This document shows, in pieces, positions 12,022-22,170 of a DNA stretch of 64,000 nt. The notes beneath the pieces are model-generated. The model was not told where the DNA came from, did not search any database, and was given only the letters and a program-made list of their open reading frames with translations. The DNA is from Actinobacillus capsulatus DSM 19761 (lineage in GTDB: Bacteria; Pseudomonadota; Gammaproteobacteria; Enterobacterales; Pasteurellaceae). Each line of letters starts with the position of its first letter. The stretch's first letter is position 1. The stretch is taken from NCBI RefSeq assembly GCF_000374285.1, contig NZ_KB893941.1, positions 46,023 to 110,022 of the forward strand, read 5' to 3'. The position numbers and the translations under genes are program-made.

Positions 12022-12073
12022 GAAAGCGGTTAAATTTCATTTTTGCAAAAAGACAATAAAAAATAACCGCTTG
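12022..12073 (-). terminator. Inverted uptake-signal pair after sucD
   Basis: GAAAGCGGTTAAATTT and AAATAACCGCTTGTTATT face each other around a TTTTTGCAAAAA core, just beyond the sucD stop. It would serve the minus-strand suc transcript. Confidence 0.5.
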
Positions 12074-12076
12074 TTA

Positions 12077-12949
12077 TTATTTATTAAGTAATTTGCGGAG
12101 AGCTGAACCTATTTCTGCTAAACTTCGCACCGTTTTTACACCGGCTTGTTCTAGCGCTTTAAATTTTTCATCTGCCGTGCCTTTGCTTCCACTAATGATA
12201 GCACCAGCGTGGCCCATACGTTTTCCTTTTGGTGCAGTCACTCCGGCAATATAGCTGACAACGGGTTTGGTGACGTGCATTTTGATAAATTCAGCCGCTT
12301 CCTCTTCTGCCGTACCGCCGATTTCACCTATCATCACAATCGCTTCGGTTTCAGGGTCAGATTGGAAGAGTTTTAGAATATCGATGAAACTTGAACCGGG
12401 AATTGGATCTCCTCCGATACCGACACAAGTAGATTGTCCGAATCCTTCATCTGTCGTTTGTTTAACTGCTTCATAAGTTAGCGTGCCGGAACGAGAAACG
12501 ATACCGATTTTGCCTTTTTTATGAATGTGTGCCGGCATAATACCGATCTTACATTCATCCGGTGTGATGATGCCTGGGCAATTTGGGCCAATCATTCGTA
12601 CGCCGCTTTCTGTTAATTTTTGTTTTACGATTAACATATCCAAGGTCGGAATGCCTTCGGTAATACAAACAATAAGTTGAATGCCGGCATCAATTGCTTC
12701 CAAAATGGCATCTTTACAACCGGGTGCCGGTACATAAATTACGCTTGCGGTTGCACCCGTTTTTTGAACCGCTTCACGCACGGTATTAAATACCGGTAAG
12801 CCTAAATGGGTTGTGCCGCCTTTATTGGGGGAAACACCACCGACAAGTTGCGTGCCGTATGCTAACGTTTGTTCACTATGAAATGTACCTTGTCCACCGG
12901 TAAAGCCTTGGCAAATTACTTTAGTGTTCTTATCAATTAAAATCGCCAT
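12077..12949 (-). CDS. sucD: Succinyl-CoA synthetase, alpha subunit
   Basis: With SucC it makes succinate, CoA and ATP (or GTP) from succinyl-CoA in the TCA cycle. I choose the ATG at 12949, which gives 290 residues starting [18 protein letters not shown] as in E. coli. A longer frame from 12979 would overlap the sucC end and lacks a family match. The CoA-binding [13 protein letters not shown] loop is at the N-terminus, and the phospho-histidine lies in the [13 protein letters not shown] motif near residue 246. It begins one base after the sucC stop, so the pair is coupled. A USS-type hairpin follows. Confidence 0.97.
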   Translation of the reverse strand: MAILIDKNTKVICQGFTGGQGTFHSEQTLAYGTQLVGGVSPNKGGTTHLGLPVFNTVREAVQKTGATASVIYVPAPGCKDAILEAIDAGIQLIVCITEGIPTLDMLIVKQKLTESGVRMIGPNCPGIITPDECKIGIMPAHIHKKGKIGIVSRSGTLTYEAVKQTTDEGFGQSTCVGIGGDPIPGSSFIDILKLFQSDPETEAIVMIGEIGGTAEEEAAEFIKMHVTKPVVSYIAGVTAPKGKRMGHAGAIISGSKGTADEKFKALEQAGVKTVRSLAEIGSALRKLLNK

Positions 12950-12950
12950 T

Positions 12951-14117
12951 TTATTTCCCCTGTGCTGCTGTGACTGCAAGTTGTGCCGCTTGCGTTAATG
13001 TGGTAGCTGCAATGAGACTTAAACCGCTGTTTGCGAGAAGTTGACGACCTAATTCGGCATTTGTTCCTTCTAAACGCACAACAACCGGAAGACTGACTCC
13101 GACTTCAGTAACTGCTGCAATAATACCTTCTGCAATTAAGTCGCATTTGACGATACCACCGAAGATATTGACTAACACGGCTTTCACATTGTGATCGGAA
13201 AGAATTAACTTAAAAGCTTCTGCAACACGTTCTTTGGTTGCTCCACCGCCGACATCTAAAAAGTTTGCCGGACGACCGCCGTGTAATTTGACGATATCCA
13301 TTGTCCCCATGGCTAAGCCCGCACCGTTAACCATACAGCCGATATTACCGTCGAGTGCTACGTAATTGAGATCCCATTTTGCTGCTTCAGCTTCTCTAGC
13401 GTCCTCTTGGCTTGGATCTTGTAGGGCTTTGAGTTCGGGGTGACGATAAAGCGCATTGCTGTCTACAACCATTTTGGCATCTAAGCAGAGTAATTGACCT
13501 TGTTTGGTCAGTACGAGAGGATTTATTTCAAGTAGTGCTAGATCTTTTTCGATAAATAACTTGGTAAGCTGTACAAAAATATGTACGAACTGTTTAATTT
13601 GATCACCGGAAAGCCCTAGTTGAAAAGCGAGCTCTCTCCCTTGAAAAGTTTGCGCACTGGTAAGCGGATCGATTGTGACATTGTGGATAAGTTCGGGGGT
13701 ATGTTGGGCAACATCTTCGATATTCATGCCGCCAGAACAGGATGCCATAAAAACGATTTTTTGTGATGTGCGATCAATGACTGCACCAAAGTATAATTCA
13801 CGCTCAATTTGGCAGGTTTCTTCGATATAAATCGTATTAACCGGTTGTCCGTTTGCATTGGTTTGGAAGGTTACTAAACGTTGTCCAAACCATTTATCAC
13901 AAAATGCTCTAACATCAGATTCATTGCGAACCAATTTAACCCCACCGGCTTTTCCTCGTCCTCCTGCATGAACTTGACATTTAGCTGTCCAAGTATCCCC
14001 ATTTAATTGCTGAATGGCGGCGATGGCTTCATTTGTGTTAGTGCATAAAATACCTCGACTCACAGGGAGTTGATATTGTGCAAAAATTTGCTTTGCTTGA
14101 TATTCATGTAGGTTCAT
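12951..14117 (-). CDS. sucC: Succinyl-CoA synthetase, beta subunit
   Basis: ATP-grasp subunit that carries the nucleotide and succinate sites of succinyl-CoA synthetase. The 388-residue length is standard. The N-terminus [15 protein letters not shown], the nucleotide-loop motif [17 protein letters not shown] and the C-terminal [20 protein letters not shown] and [17 protein letters not shown] blocks are all intact. It precedes sucD on the same transcript. It is separated from sucAB upstream by a DUF535-family gene and two hairpins, so sucCD may have its own promoter in the 14118-14287 gap. Confidence 0.97.
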   Translation of the reverse strand: MNLHEYQAKQIFAQYQLPVSRGILCTNTNEAIAAIQQLNGDTWTAKCQVHAGGRGKAGGVKLVRNESDVRAFCDKWFGQRLVTFQTNANGQPVNTIYIEETCQIERELYFGAVIDRTSQKIVFMASCSGGMNIEDVAQHTPELIHNVTIDPLTSAQTFQGRELAFQLGLSGDQIKQFVHIFVQLTKLFIEKDLALLEINPLVLTKQGQLLCLDAKMVVDSNALYRHPELKALQDPSQEDAREAEAAKWDLNYVALDGNIGCMVNGAGLAMGTMDIVKLHGGRPANFLDVGGGATKERVAEAFKLILSDHNVKAVLVNIFGGIVKCDLIAEGIIAAVTEVGVSLPVVVRLEGTNAELGRQLLANSGLSLIAATTLTQAAQLAVTAAQGK

Positions 14118-14230
14118 ATAGTTTCCTGTATGGAATAATTTTTGCTAGAAATCTTTCAGGAATTTAATGGATCTAAACTAAAAAAGCAAATTGAAGATAG
14201 TGGAAAAAATGCAAAAAAATGACAAATTTT

Positions 14231-14261
14231 AACCGCTTATATGTATATTATAAGCGGTTAA
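14231..14261. terminator. Uptake-signal palindrome between DUF535 gene and sucC
   Basis: TAACCGCTTATA and TATAAGCGGTTA arms form a stem just past the stop of the minus-strand DUF535 gene. It is built from the USS core. Confidence 0.6.
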
Positions 14262-14287
14262 GAATGAAAGGATGTTTAGATAAGAAT

Positions 14288-15154
14288 TTATGAATTTATG
14301 CCAAACGCTGTTCGGATATTTGTTTCTATTTGCTCAAGTAATGCAAAGCGTTTACGGTACATCGAACGTTTTTTGCTTGGGATTCGCTCAAGCGATTTAT
14401 CTATAACAACCGATATTTGCCAATAGTCTTTCAGGGTGCCGCCACTTTCACTGAAGATCGCATCATAATCAACTATATAGCGTTTGCTTTGAATAAAACG
14501 TGATTTATTTTGATATTTATGCGGAATACCAAGTAACTGGTTATAACCGAGTATTGGAGTAAGTAGTTTCATACTTTCTACCATTAAATGAGCGGGGCGT
14601 AAGCCGTAACATTGCTTAGTTAATTGTTTCATCAAATCTTTGGCATTTGCTTGATTGGAGCCTTGAATTACACCGATAAGCAATGCATTGTTAATGAGCC
14701 CGAAAGTTAATAGATATACGAGCTGTTGCGAGCTTTTTTGATATAGCTCTAATGCCCAAAAACCTTCCATTGGTTGATGTTCATTAATATTTAAGCGAAG
14801 CTCAAAATCATCTGTAATTTCGCCAAAACTTATTAATTTTTCCCACAATGGTGTTAATGAGTATTGCGCTAACGCTTGCGGAAAAAACGTTAAGTTATCG
14901 CAAATTGCTCGGAAACGTTGTGTAGCGTTAAAGCGCTTATCCAAAAAACGATGAACAAGAGGGTAACTGTAATTAGGTCGTTGATTTAATAGAGGGATAA
15001 GAGCTGGATTTCTGTTTACGAATTGAGTGAATAATTTTATGTGTTTTTGATGTAAACGAGAGCGTAACCAGAAGCGTAAACGTTTGAGGCGATAAGATTT
15101 TTGAGGTGTGTCGGGATATATTTGGTATGCCTTAGGGTAATTGTAATCAGTCAT
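14288..15154 (-). CDS. VirK/YbjX family (DUF535) protein
   Basis: A 288-residue protein of the DUF535 family, which includes Shigella VirK, E. coli YbjX and Salmonella SomA. Family members affect outer-membrane properties and peptide resistance, but no biochemical activity is established. Supporting motifs are LLTFGLINNALLIGVIQGS (about 145-163), the KDLMKQLTKQCYGLRPAHLMVE segment, the GIPHKYQNKSRF loop and a DYDAIFSESGG element near the C-terminus. No signal peptide or membrane helix is obvious, and the N-terminus is strongly basic. It sits between sucB and sucC but is isolated on both sides by USS palindromes, so it is probably an independent insertion into the suc cluster. Confidence 0.8.
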   Translation of the reverse strand: MTDYNYPKAYQIYPDTPQKSYRLKRLRFWLRSRLHQKHIKLFTQFVNRNPALIPLLNQRPNYSYPLVHRFLDKRFNATQRFRAICDNLTFFPQALAQYSLTPLWEKLISFGEITDDFELRLNINEHQPMEGFWALELYQKSSQQLVYLLTFGLINNALLIGVIQGSNQANAKDLMKQLTKQCYGLRPAHLMVESMKLLTPILGYNQLLGIPHKYQNKSRFIQSKRYIVDYDAIFSESGGTLKDYWQISVVIDKSLERIPSKKRSMYRKRFALLEQIETNIRTAFGINS

Positions 15155-15235
15155 ATTTCTCTAAGTTTGCTAAATAATGACGTTATAATACAATAAAATT
15201 AATTAATTTACAAAGTTTGTATTAACTTTATTAAA

Positions 15236-15267
15236 AACCGCTTATAGCATTGTCTATAAGCGGTTTA
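15236..15267. terminator. Uptake-signal palindrome between sucB and DUF535 gene
   Basis: AAACCGCTTATAG and CTATAAGCGGTTT arms form a 13-bp perfect stem around a short CATTGT loop, just after the sucB stop. Its T-rich flank suits termination of sucAB. Confidence 0.7.
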
Positions 15268-15288
15268 AGTTTGGTTATTTCGATTTAG

Positions 15289-16518
15289 TTAGATTTCGAG
15301 CAATAAACGTGTCGGATCTTCTAATAAATCTTTTACCGCCACTAAGAAACCAACGGATTCACGTCCGTCAATTAATCGGTGGTCATAAGATAATGCTAGG
15401 TACATCATTGGTCGAATAACCACTTGACCGTTTACTGCAACTGGGCGATCTTTAATTGCGTGCATCCCTAAAATCGCACTTTGCGGCGGATTGATGATTG
15501 GGGTGGACATTAATGAACCGAATACACCGCCGTTTGTGATCGTGAAATTGCCACCGGTTAAATCTTCTACGGTTAATTTGCCGTTACGACCTTTCTCAGC
15601 CAGTTCTTTAATGGTTTTCTCAATATTCGCCATCGATAATTTATCACAGTTACGGATAACCGGGGTGACTAAGCCGCGAGGGGTTGAGACCGCAATACTA
15701 ATATCAAAGTAGTTGTGATATACCACATCATCGCCGTCAATCGAAGCATTGATTTCCGGATAACGTTTTAATGCTTCAACAACCGCTTTAATATAGAACG
15801 ACATAAAACCTAAACGCACGCCGTGTTGTTTTTCAAATTTTTCACCGTAAATTTTACGTAATGTCATAATCGGCTGCATATCTACTTCATTGAATGTAGT
15901 GAGCATAGCTGTTGTATTTTTCGCTTCTAACAAACGTTCAGCAATACGTTTACGTAAACGTGTCATTGGCACACGTTTTTCGCTACGTGCTGAGTAAGCC
16001 ACAGTACTTACAGTGCTTTGCTCTGTAGTAATAGCTTGTTTTGAAGCTTGTGTTTGACGTTGTGCCAAATGATGTTCAATATCTTCACGGGTAATTCGAC
16101 CGCCGACACCCGTACCTTTGATAAGATGCGCTTCAATATTATGTTCTGCTAATAAACGACGAATCGCAGGGCCTTGAGAATCCGCATCGGAATGGTCATG
16201 TTCAATAGCTGCAGACTTACGATCCGCCGGAGTTGCTTCATTCATCGGTTTAATCGTTTCTTGGGTGAAATCGCCTGCTTGGACGGTTGAGATTTTGCCG
16301 AGTAATTGTTTGGAAATAACGGTAGCGCCTTGAACTTGGCTGATCTCCGCTAAAATACCGTCATGTGGCGCCGGTACTTCTAATACGACTTTATCCGTTT
16401 CAATTTCAACGATTACTTCATCACGTTTAATTGCATCACCCACATTCTTATGCCAAGTAGCAACAGTCGCATCTGCAACGGATTCGGGTAAGTCCGGCGT
16501 TAAAATTTCAATAGTCAT
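15289..16518 (-). CDS. sucB: Dihydrolipoyl succinyltransferase (E2 of 2-oxoglutarate dehydrogenase)
   Basis: Core E2 of the 2-oxoglutarate dehydrogenase complex; it transfers succinyl groups from lipoate to CoA. The 409-residue protein has a single N-terminal lipoyl domain with the modified Lys at 43 in [12 protein letters not shown]. An E3-binding domain follows at about 115-150 ([22 protein letters not shown]). The C-terminal catalytic domain ends with [12 protein letters not shown], which holds the active His. It follows sucA by about 115 bases, with a USS pair in between. The lpdA-encoded E3 subunit is presumably supplied from the aceEF cluster. Confidence 0.97.
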   Translation of the reverse strand: MTIEILTPDLPESVADATVATWHKNVGDAIKRDEVIVEIETDKVVLEVPAPHDGILAEISQVQGATVISKQLLGKISTVQAGDFTQETIKPMNEATPADRKSAAIEHDHSDADSQGPAIRRLLAEHNIEAHLIKGTGVGGRITREDIEHHLAQRQTQASKQAITTEQSTVSTVAYSARSEKRVPMTRLRKRIAERLLEAKNTTAMLTTFNEVDMQPIMTLRKIYGEKFEKQHGVRLGFMSFYIKAVVEALKRYPEINASIDGDDVVYHNYFDISIAVSTPRGLVTPVIRNCDKLSMANIEKTIKELAEKGRNGKLTVEDLTGGNFTITNGGVFGSLMSTPIINPPQSAILGMHAIKDRPVAVNGQVVIRPMMYLALSYDHRLIDGRESVGFLVAVKDLLEDPTRLLLEI

Positions 16519-16572
16519 AGTTATGTTCCTTTATATTCGTTAACACAGTGTTTTAGCTGTGCCGATAATTTT

Positions 16573-16630
16573 GCAAGCGGTCAAATTTGAGGATTTTTTT
16601 GCAAAATTTTGCTGGAAATTGACCGCTTAT
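16573..16630 (-). other. Inverted uptake-signal pair between sucA and sucB
   Basis: GCAAGCGGTCAAATTT and AAATTGACCGCTTA face each other around a TTTTTTTGCAAAATTTT core. The hairpin lies inside the presumed sucAB transcript, so it may attenuate rather than end transcription. Confidence 0.5.
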
Positions 16631-16633
16631 TTG

Positions 16634-19444
16634 TTAAATCGTTAAAGCTTCTGCCACTAATTGTTTTTGTTGCTGGGTATGCAATGAAGTATAGCCCACC
16701 GCAGGCGATGCAGATGCAGGACGGCCCGCATAAGTTAATTTTGCTTTTTCTGGAATTGATGCTTCAAAATTATGTTTACTACAATACCAAGCGCCTTGAT
16801 TAAGTGGCTCTTCTTGACACCAAACAAAGTCTTTTACATGTGCGTAAGGTTCTAATACTTTTTTCATATCCTCGTATGGGAATGGATAAAGTTGTTCGAT
16901 ACGAATAATCGCCACATCAGTTTGTTCGTTTTGGCGGCGTTGTTCGAGTAAATCGTAATAAACCTTACCTGAACACATTACAACACGTTTCACTTTTTTC
17001 GCCTTGATATTACTGTCAATTTCACCGATCACCGTTTGGAATTCACCGTCAACCAATTCTGCTAAGGAAGACACCGCTAATGGGTGACGTAATAACGATT
17101 TAGGTGAAATCGCAACTAATGGGCGACGCATTTTGCGAATCGCTTGGCGGCGTAACATATGGTAAACCTGTGCCGGTGTACTTGGCACACAAACCTGCAT
17201 ATTTTGTTGTGCGCAAAGCTGTAAGTAACGTTCTACACGGGCTGATGAGTGTTCTGGTCCTTGACCTTCATAACCGTGTGGAAGTAACATCACTAAGCCG
17301 CACATTCTGCCCCATTTTTGTTCGCCGGAACTGATAAATTGGTCGATAACGATTTGTGCGCCGTTGGCAAAGTCACCGAACTGTGCTTCCCAAATGGTTA
17401 ATGTTTTCGGATTGGTTGTTGCGTAACCGTATTCAAAAGCTAATACCGCTTCTTCGGAAAGTACGGAGTCCCATACTTCAAAGCGCCCTTGATTTGCATG
17501 TAAATGAGCAAGCGGCACATAACTTGTACCATCATTTTGGTTATGTACAACCGCATGACGGTGGAAGAATGTACCACGACCGGCATCTTCTCCGGATAAA
17601 CGGACGTGCGTACCTTCATCTAGTAGGGTTGCGTATGCCATCGTTTCCGCCATACCCCAATCTAATAATTTTTTGCCCTCGCACATCTCTTTACGGTCGT
17701 TATAGATTTTTTCGACACGAGAGTGCGGACTTAAACTTTCAGGGTATTCACATACACGTTTTGCCAAAGTTTGGAAACGGTCTAACGGGAATTTACTTTC
17801 ATACGGTGTTGTCCAGTCATAATTGAGGTATTGCAACCAATCAACCGCTGCCATATCCATTTCACGCCATTCAGGTACAACGCGATCACCGTTATCTAAC
17901 GCATCACGATAGTTATTCATCATTTCAGTGGCTTGATCTTGGCTTAATATGCCTTCAGCAACCAAACGATCCGCATAGACTTTACGAGGTGTAGGATGTT
18001 TTTTGATGATGCTATACATCATTGGTTGTGTTGCTAAAGGCTCGTCCGCTTCATTGTGACCGTGGCGACGGTAAGAAATCAGATCAATGAAAATATCGCG
18101 TTTAAATAGGGTACGATATTCCACTGCCATACGGGCAGCAAATGCGACCGCTTCAGGATCATCGCCGTTAACGTGGATAATCGGTGCCTGAATCATTTTC
18201 GCAATATCAGTGCAGAATTCAGTTGAACGAGTGTCGTTCGGGTTAGAGGTGGTAAAACCGATTTGGTTATTGATCACGATACGAATCGTACCGCCAACTT
18301 TATAACCTCGAGCATTTGACATATTTAAGGTTTCTTGCACTACGCCTTGACCTGTAACTGCCGAATCGCCATGTACGGTAACGGCTAAGACTTTATTATG
18401 TTCCGTATCACGAATACGCTCTTGACGTGCACGTACCGAACCGATAACCACTGGGCTTACGATTTCTAAATGCGACGGGTTGAAGGCTAAAGTTAAATGC
18501 ACACGTTCGCCGTCCACATCGAAATCAGATGAGAAACCTTGGTGATATTTTACGTCACCGGTACGATTGTCATCGGCATGTTTACCTGCAAACTCATCAA
18601 ATAATTCCGCCGGTTTTTTACCCAATACGTTTACCAGCATATTTAAACGTCCACGGTGTGCCATTCCCATCACCACGTCTTTCATACCTTGGCGACCAGC
18701 ATGACGAATGATTTCTTTCATCATTGGAATAAACGCATCACTTCCTTCAAGCGAAAAGCGTTTCGCACCGGGGAATTTTGCGCCGAGATAACGTTCAAGA
18801 CCGTCTGCGGCGGTTAATTCGGTGAGTAAATTGACTTTTTCTTTGTGCGAGAACAACGGTTTATTTAAGGTACTTTCAATTTTTGCTTGTAGCCAGTTAC
18901 GTTGTTCCATATCTTGTACGTGCATAAACTCTAAACCTATTGTACCTAAATAGGTTTGTTTTAATGCATCGGCAAGTTCGCTGAATTTCATCGTTTCTTT
19001 GCCATATACATATTTACCGATCGTAACGGTTTCGTTCAGATCCGCATCAGTAAAGCCGTGATGACGATAATCTAGCTCCGGGACTTGAGATGTTTTCCAG
19101 CGATAGTAACCGAGCGGATCCAGTTTGGCTTCAAGATAGCCACGGAAACGGTGCGCATTAATCCATTGTAATAAACGAACTTGTTTTGCACTGGCTTCTG
19201 GGTCGATAACCGTAACGGATTCAGGGACATTTTCACGGGCGAGTTTACGGAAATAATCACGTACTTGTGAATGAGGTTGCTCTACGACTTGCGTTTTCGG
19301 AAGGGTATCAAAAATGTTACACCAGCTAACATCAACGCTAGTTGGGTCTTCAAGATATTGTTCGTAGATTTCTTCAACATAAGCTTGGTTAGAACCACCG
19401 AAAGGTGAGGAGGCTAACCAGTCTTCAAAATTTTTATGTTGCAT
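16634..19444 (-). CDS. sucA: 2-oxoglutarate dehydrogenase E1 component
   Basis: Thiamine-diphosphate enzyme that decarboxylates 2-oxoglutarate and succinylates the SucB lipoyl group. It has 936 residues, close to the E. coli length. The N-terminal LASSPFGGSNQAYVEEIYEQYL recruitment motif, the GMAHRGRLNMLVNV substrate loop, the VHGDSAVTGQGVVQE cofactor motif, and the C-terminal GQGPEHSSARVERYLQLC block are intact. It heads the minus-strand sucAB unit. No sdh genes lie upstream, unlike E. coli. A CRP-like site lies at 19591-19606. Confidence 0.97.
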   Translation of the reverse strand: MQHKNFEDWLASSPFGGSNQAYVEEIYEQYLEDPTSVDVSWCNIFDTLPKTQVVEQPHSQVRDYFRKLARENVPESVTVIDPEASAKQVRLLQWINAHRFRGYLEAKLDPLGYYRWKTSQVPELDYRHHGFTDADLNETVTIGKYVYGKETMKFSELADALKQTYLGTIGLEFMHVQDMEQRNWLQAKIESTLNKPLFSHKEKVNLLTELTAADGLERYLGAKFPGAKRFSLEGSDAFIPMMKEIIRHAGRQGMKDVVMGMAHRGRLNMLVNVLGKKPAELFDEFAGKHADDNRTGDVKYHQGFSSDFDVDGERVHLTLAFNPSHLEIVSPVVIGSVRARQERIRDTEHNKVLAVTVHGDSAVTGQGVVQETLNMSNARGYKVGGTIRIVINNQIGFTTSNPNDTRSTEFCTDIAKMIQAPIIHVNGDDPEAVAFAARMAVEYRTLFKRDIFIDLISYRRHGHNEADEPLATQPMMYSIIKKHPTPRKVYADRLVAEGILSQDQATEMMNNYRDALDNGDRVVPEWREMDMAAVDWLQYLNYDWTTPYESKFPLDRFQTLAKRVCEYPESLSPHSRVEKIYNDRKEMCEGKKLLDWGMAETMAYATLLDEGTHVRLSGEDAGRGTFFHRHAVVHNQNDGTSYVPLAHLHANQGRFEVWDSVLSEEAVLAFEYGYATTNPKTLTIWEAQFGDFANGAQIVIDQFISSGEQKWGRMCGLVMLLPHGYEGQGPEHSSARVERYLQLCAQQNMQVCVPSTPAQVYHMLRRQAIRKMRRPLVAISPKSLLRHPLAVSSLAELVDGEFQTVIGEIDSNIKAKKVKRVVMCSGKVYYDLLEQRRQNEQTDVAIIRIEQLYPFPYEDMKKVLEPYAHVKDFVWCQEEPLNQGAWYCSKHNFEASIPEKAKLTYAGRPASASPAVGYTSLHTQQQKQLVAEALTI

Positions 19445-19590
19445 ACAGACCTAACCTTGTATATTTGTGTGTTTATTGAGTTATGACGAGTATTATATAC
19501 GCTAATATAAATAAAATGGATTGAAACACCATTCTATTAGGCGATTTATAAATCAATAATGCTATTATGCCTGAAAATTTAAGTGAAGAA

Positions 19591-19606
19591 TGTGAGCTAA
19601 GTCAGA
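19591..19606. promoter_or_regulatory. CRP-like site upstream of sucA
   Basis: TGTGAGCTAAGTCAGA matches the CRP core TGTGA-N6-TCACA at 9 of 10 positions. It is about 150 bases before the minus-strand sucA start, and catabolite control of suc genes is known in E. coli. One such match can occur by chance in AT-rich DNA. Confidence 0.3.
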
Positions 19607-19627
19607 TTTTTAACAGATTGGTAACAA

Positions 19628-19684
19628 ATAAGCGGTCTTTTTTGGCTAAAAATTTGCAAAAGAAATGCTAAAAAGACCGCTTAT
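19628..19684 (-). terminator. Inverted uptake-signal pair after znuC
   Basis: ATAAGCGGTCTTTTTT and AAAAAGACCGCTTAT form a 15-bp stem just beyond the znuC stop, with a T-rich minus-strand side. Confidence 0.6.
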
Positions 19685-19692
19685 ATTTAACA

Positions 19693-20493
19693 CTAATGAC
19701 TGCAATGACATTGTCCGCTGCAGACATCACCGTGTAAGTTATGATGATGGTTATGGCGGTGCGAATAAAAGGCAACATTTTTGGCAAATTGGTCACCAAA
19801 GAAATGGATGAAATGCGGATCATTGGTCACCATTTCCGGTGTGCCGGCACAACAAATATGCTTATTTACGCATAAAACTTCATCAGTATTTGCCATTACG
19901 ATGTTTAAATCGTGCGAAACCATCAAAATTGCGCAATTTAACCACGAACGAGTACTATTTAATAGTTGATAGAGTTCTGTTTGCCCTGTAATATCCACCC
20001 CTTGCATCGGTTCGTCTAAAACTAAAAGTTGCGGGCGATCTAAAATAGCTCGGGCAAGCAATACTCGCTGCAATTCACCGCCGGATAATTTCTGCATACT
20101 ATTTTCTGCTAAGTGCGTAATAGAAAAGAGTGCAAGCGCTTCTTGAATCGCTTGTGCAGAGCAGTTAGGTTTTAGTGATAGAAATTTTTTCACCGTAATT
20201 GGCATTGAGTGATCCATATGCAATTTTTGTGGCACATAACCGATTTTGAGCCCTTTTTGATGAATGACTTTGCCTTTAGTTGGGGAAAGGAGTTTAAGTA
20301 ACACTTTTAATAATGTCGATTTGCCGCCGCCGTTCGGGCCAACAATCGTCGTAATTGAATTCGCATATACCGTTAAATTGATATTTTGCAAAGCTTTTTG
20401 ACCACCGAAACTCACTTCAATTTGTTGAAGTTCTACAAGAGGTAATTCCTTTTTTTTCGGCTGTGGTGTGGGAGTAAGTTGTTTTATTTGCAT
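19693..20493 (-). CDS. znuC: Zinc ABC transporter ATP-binding protein ZnuC
   Basis: ATPase subunit of the ZnuABC zinc importer, on the cytoplasmic face of the inner membrane. It has 266 residues, with Walker [10 protein letters not shown] at 52-60, the ABC signature LSGGELQRV and Walker [13 protein letters not shown]. The C-terminus is rich in His and Cys ([23 protein letters not shown] in two parts), as in ZnuC proteins, which supports zinc as substrate. The N-terminus carries about 20 extra residues before the usual ABC start. It is divergent from the mepM-type gene, an arrangement also seen around znu in E. coli. The partner permease znuB is about 12 kb away. Confidence 0.93.
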   Translation of the reverse strand: MQIKQLTPTPQPKKKELPLVELQQIEVSFGGQKALQNINLTVYANSITTIVGPNGGGKSTLLKVLLKLLSPTKGKVIHQKGLKIGYVPQKLHMDHSMPITVKKFLSLKPNCSAQAIQEALALFSITHLAENSMQKLSGGELQRVLLARAILDRPQLLVLDEPMQGVDITGQTELYQLLNSTRSWLNCAILMVSHDLNIVMANTDEVLCVNKHICCAGTPEMVTNDPHFIHFFGDQFAKNVAFYSHRHNHHHNLHGDVCSGQCHCSH

Positions 20494-20507
20494 TATTTAA
20501 AAAAATT

Positions 20508-20524
20508 AAGGGTATAATATAAAA
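20508..20524. promoter_or_regulatory. Possible Zur box between znuC and mepM
   Basis: AAGGGTATAATATAAAA resembles the core of the Zur operator, TGTTATAATATAACA. It lies 15-30 bases upstream of the znuC start codon, where a zinc repressor would be expected. It could equally be a simple -10 element. Confidence 0.35.
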
Positions 20525-20628
20525 GTGAGCAAGTTAGCTGATTTTTGTGATGTTGGCAAGAATGAATTTTCTAACAGAACATTTGTCAAATTTTTTCGTA
20601 ATAAATAAAAGATAGTATAGGACATATT

Positions 20629-22152
20629 TTGCAACACGTTATTCTAGCAAGAGATCGTCGCCGGAAGAAATCTCGTTTAAAGGGATTATTTTTCTTTATG
20701 GCGCTGTTATCGATTTTTATTGGTATTATACTTGCTTTAAAAAATCAACCTTCCATTAGCAGTGCAACAAATCAAGAACAATATATTGTACTGGATGAAC
20801 AAACGGAAGAGCATAAGGATGAGCCGGAGCAAGCGGAAGCGACATCGGCTGAAAATGAGGTAAAGCAAGCTTCCGCAGAGAACGAATCTACAGAAACTGA
20901 CCCGAATGTGGTTGAAGGCGCAGCAGAGGATGTTAACGCAACATCCTATGAAGATCTGCTGAATGAAAAGGATGATGAAGTAGAAGGGCAAGAGGGGACG
21001 ATAGTTACTAAAGAAGCTGAAAAGCCGGAAGAAAAATTATCACCGGAAGCAGAGAAAGTACTAGATGAAATCTTAGAAGTTGCCGATGAGGCGTTACGTA
21101 TCCAAGATCAGTTTAGTTATACGGTTGGTCGAGGTGATAAATTAAAAGATGTCTTAGAACAGTCCGGTTTAGGTGTAAGCGTAGCAAGAGCAATGATTAA
21201 ACAATTCCCTGAGTTAGCGAATTTAGACGGCGGGCAACAATTCTATTGGATTTTAGATAACCACGGTGAATTGGAATATATGAACTGGTTGGTCTCAGAG
21301 AAAGAAGAACGCATTTATGAGCGTAAAGATAACGGTAAATGGGTTTTCCAGAGCATACAGAAAAAAGGCGAATGGCGCCAAGATGTTGTGCGAGGCACGA
21401 TTGATGGTAGCTTTGCGACAAGTCTTAAAAATGTAGGATTATCCGAGCGCCAAGTTAATCAGCTGGCAGTTGGGTTACAATCACAAATTGCAACCAATAA
21501 ACTCAAAAAAGGTGATCGTTTTGCGATCTTGGTGAAACGTGAATACATTAACGGTACAGTAACGGATGTCGGTAATGTTGAAGGGATCCTTATTTTAAGC
21601 GATAAAAAACGTTATTATGCGATTCAAGCCGATAACGGTCGTTACTATAGTAGCCACGGTGAGACATTAAGCAAAGGTTTTGCACGTATTCCATTGTTAT
21701 TCAGTGCGAGAGTATCATCGTCTTATAATCCTAGGCGAGTTCATCCGATTACGCGTCGTGTGAGACCGCATAACGGCGTGGATTTTGGTGTGCCAACGGG
21801 CACTCCGATTATTGCACCGGGTGATGGTGTAGTTGAACATATTGCGTACCAAGCACGAGGTGCAGGGCGTTATATTAAAATTCGCCATGGTCATATTACG
21901 ACTGTTTATATGCATCTGAGCAAAACGCTTGTGAGTGTAGGACAAAGTGTAAAAAAAGGTGAGCGTATTGCTCTCTCTGGAAATACCGGAAGATCAACAG
22001 GTCCGCATTTACATTATGAATTTCATATCAATGGGCGACCGGTTAATCCGATGACGGTTAAGTTACCTGGTTCGAGTTCAGGTATGGCGAGTAAAGAGCG
22101 ACAATCTTTCTTAAAACGAGCAAAAGCTGTGGAAGCGAAGCTTAAACTCTAA
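20629..22152 (+). CDS. mepM: Murein DD-endopeptidase, MepM/YebA type (M23)
   Basis: Zinc peptidase that cleaves D-Ala-mDAP crosslinks so new glycan can be inserted. It has 507 residues. A TTG start, preceded by AGGA, gives the basic [18 protein letters not shown] head. One membrane helix at about 19-37 anchors it to the inner membrane. A long acidic Glu-rich linker at about 50-140 is followed by an OapA/LysM-like domain. The C-terminal M23 domain has HNGVD (His381, Asp385) and HLH (His460, His462). It is divergent from znuC, consistent with linkage of zinc supply to a zinc peptidase in related genomes. Confidence 0.9.
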   Translation: MQHVILARDRRRKKSRLKGLFFFMALLSIFIGIILALKNQPSISSATNQEQYIVLDEQTEEHKDEPEQAEATSAENEVKQASAENESTETDPNVVEGAAEDVNATSYEDLLNEKDDEVEGQEGTIVTKEAEKPEEKLSPEAEKVLDEILEVADEALRIQDQFSYTVGRGDKLKDVLEQSGLGVSVARAMIKQFPELANLDGGQQFYWILDNHGELEYMNWLVSEKEERIYERKDNGKWVFQSIQKKGEWRQDVVRGTIDGSFATSLKNVGLSERQVNQLAVGLQSQIATNKLKKGDRFAILVKREYINGTVTDVGNVEGILILSDKKRYYAIQADNGRYYSSHGETLSKGFARIPLLFSARVSSSYNPRRVHPITRRVRPHNGVDFGVPTGTPIIAPGDGVVEHIAYQARGAGRYIKIRHGHITTVYMHLSKTLVSVGQSVKKGERIALSGNTGRSTGPHLHYEFHINGRPVNPMTVKLPGSSSGMASKERQSFLKRAKAVEAKLKL

Positions 22153-22170
22153 TTTTTTAAGGAATTTACA

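Noticed and set aside
17356..17826. 156-codon plus-strand frame inside sucA
   Set aside because: Antisense shadow of sucA; translated sequence rich in His and Arg, as expected of the mirror of a biased gene.
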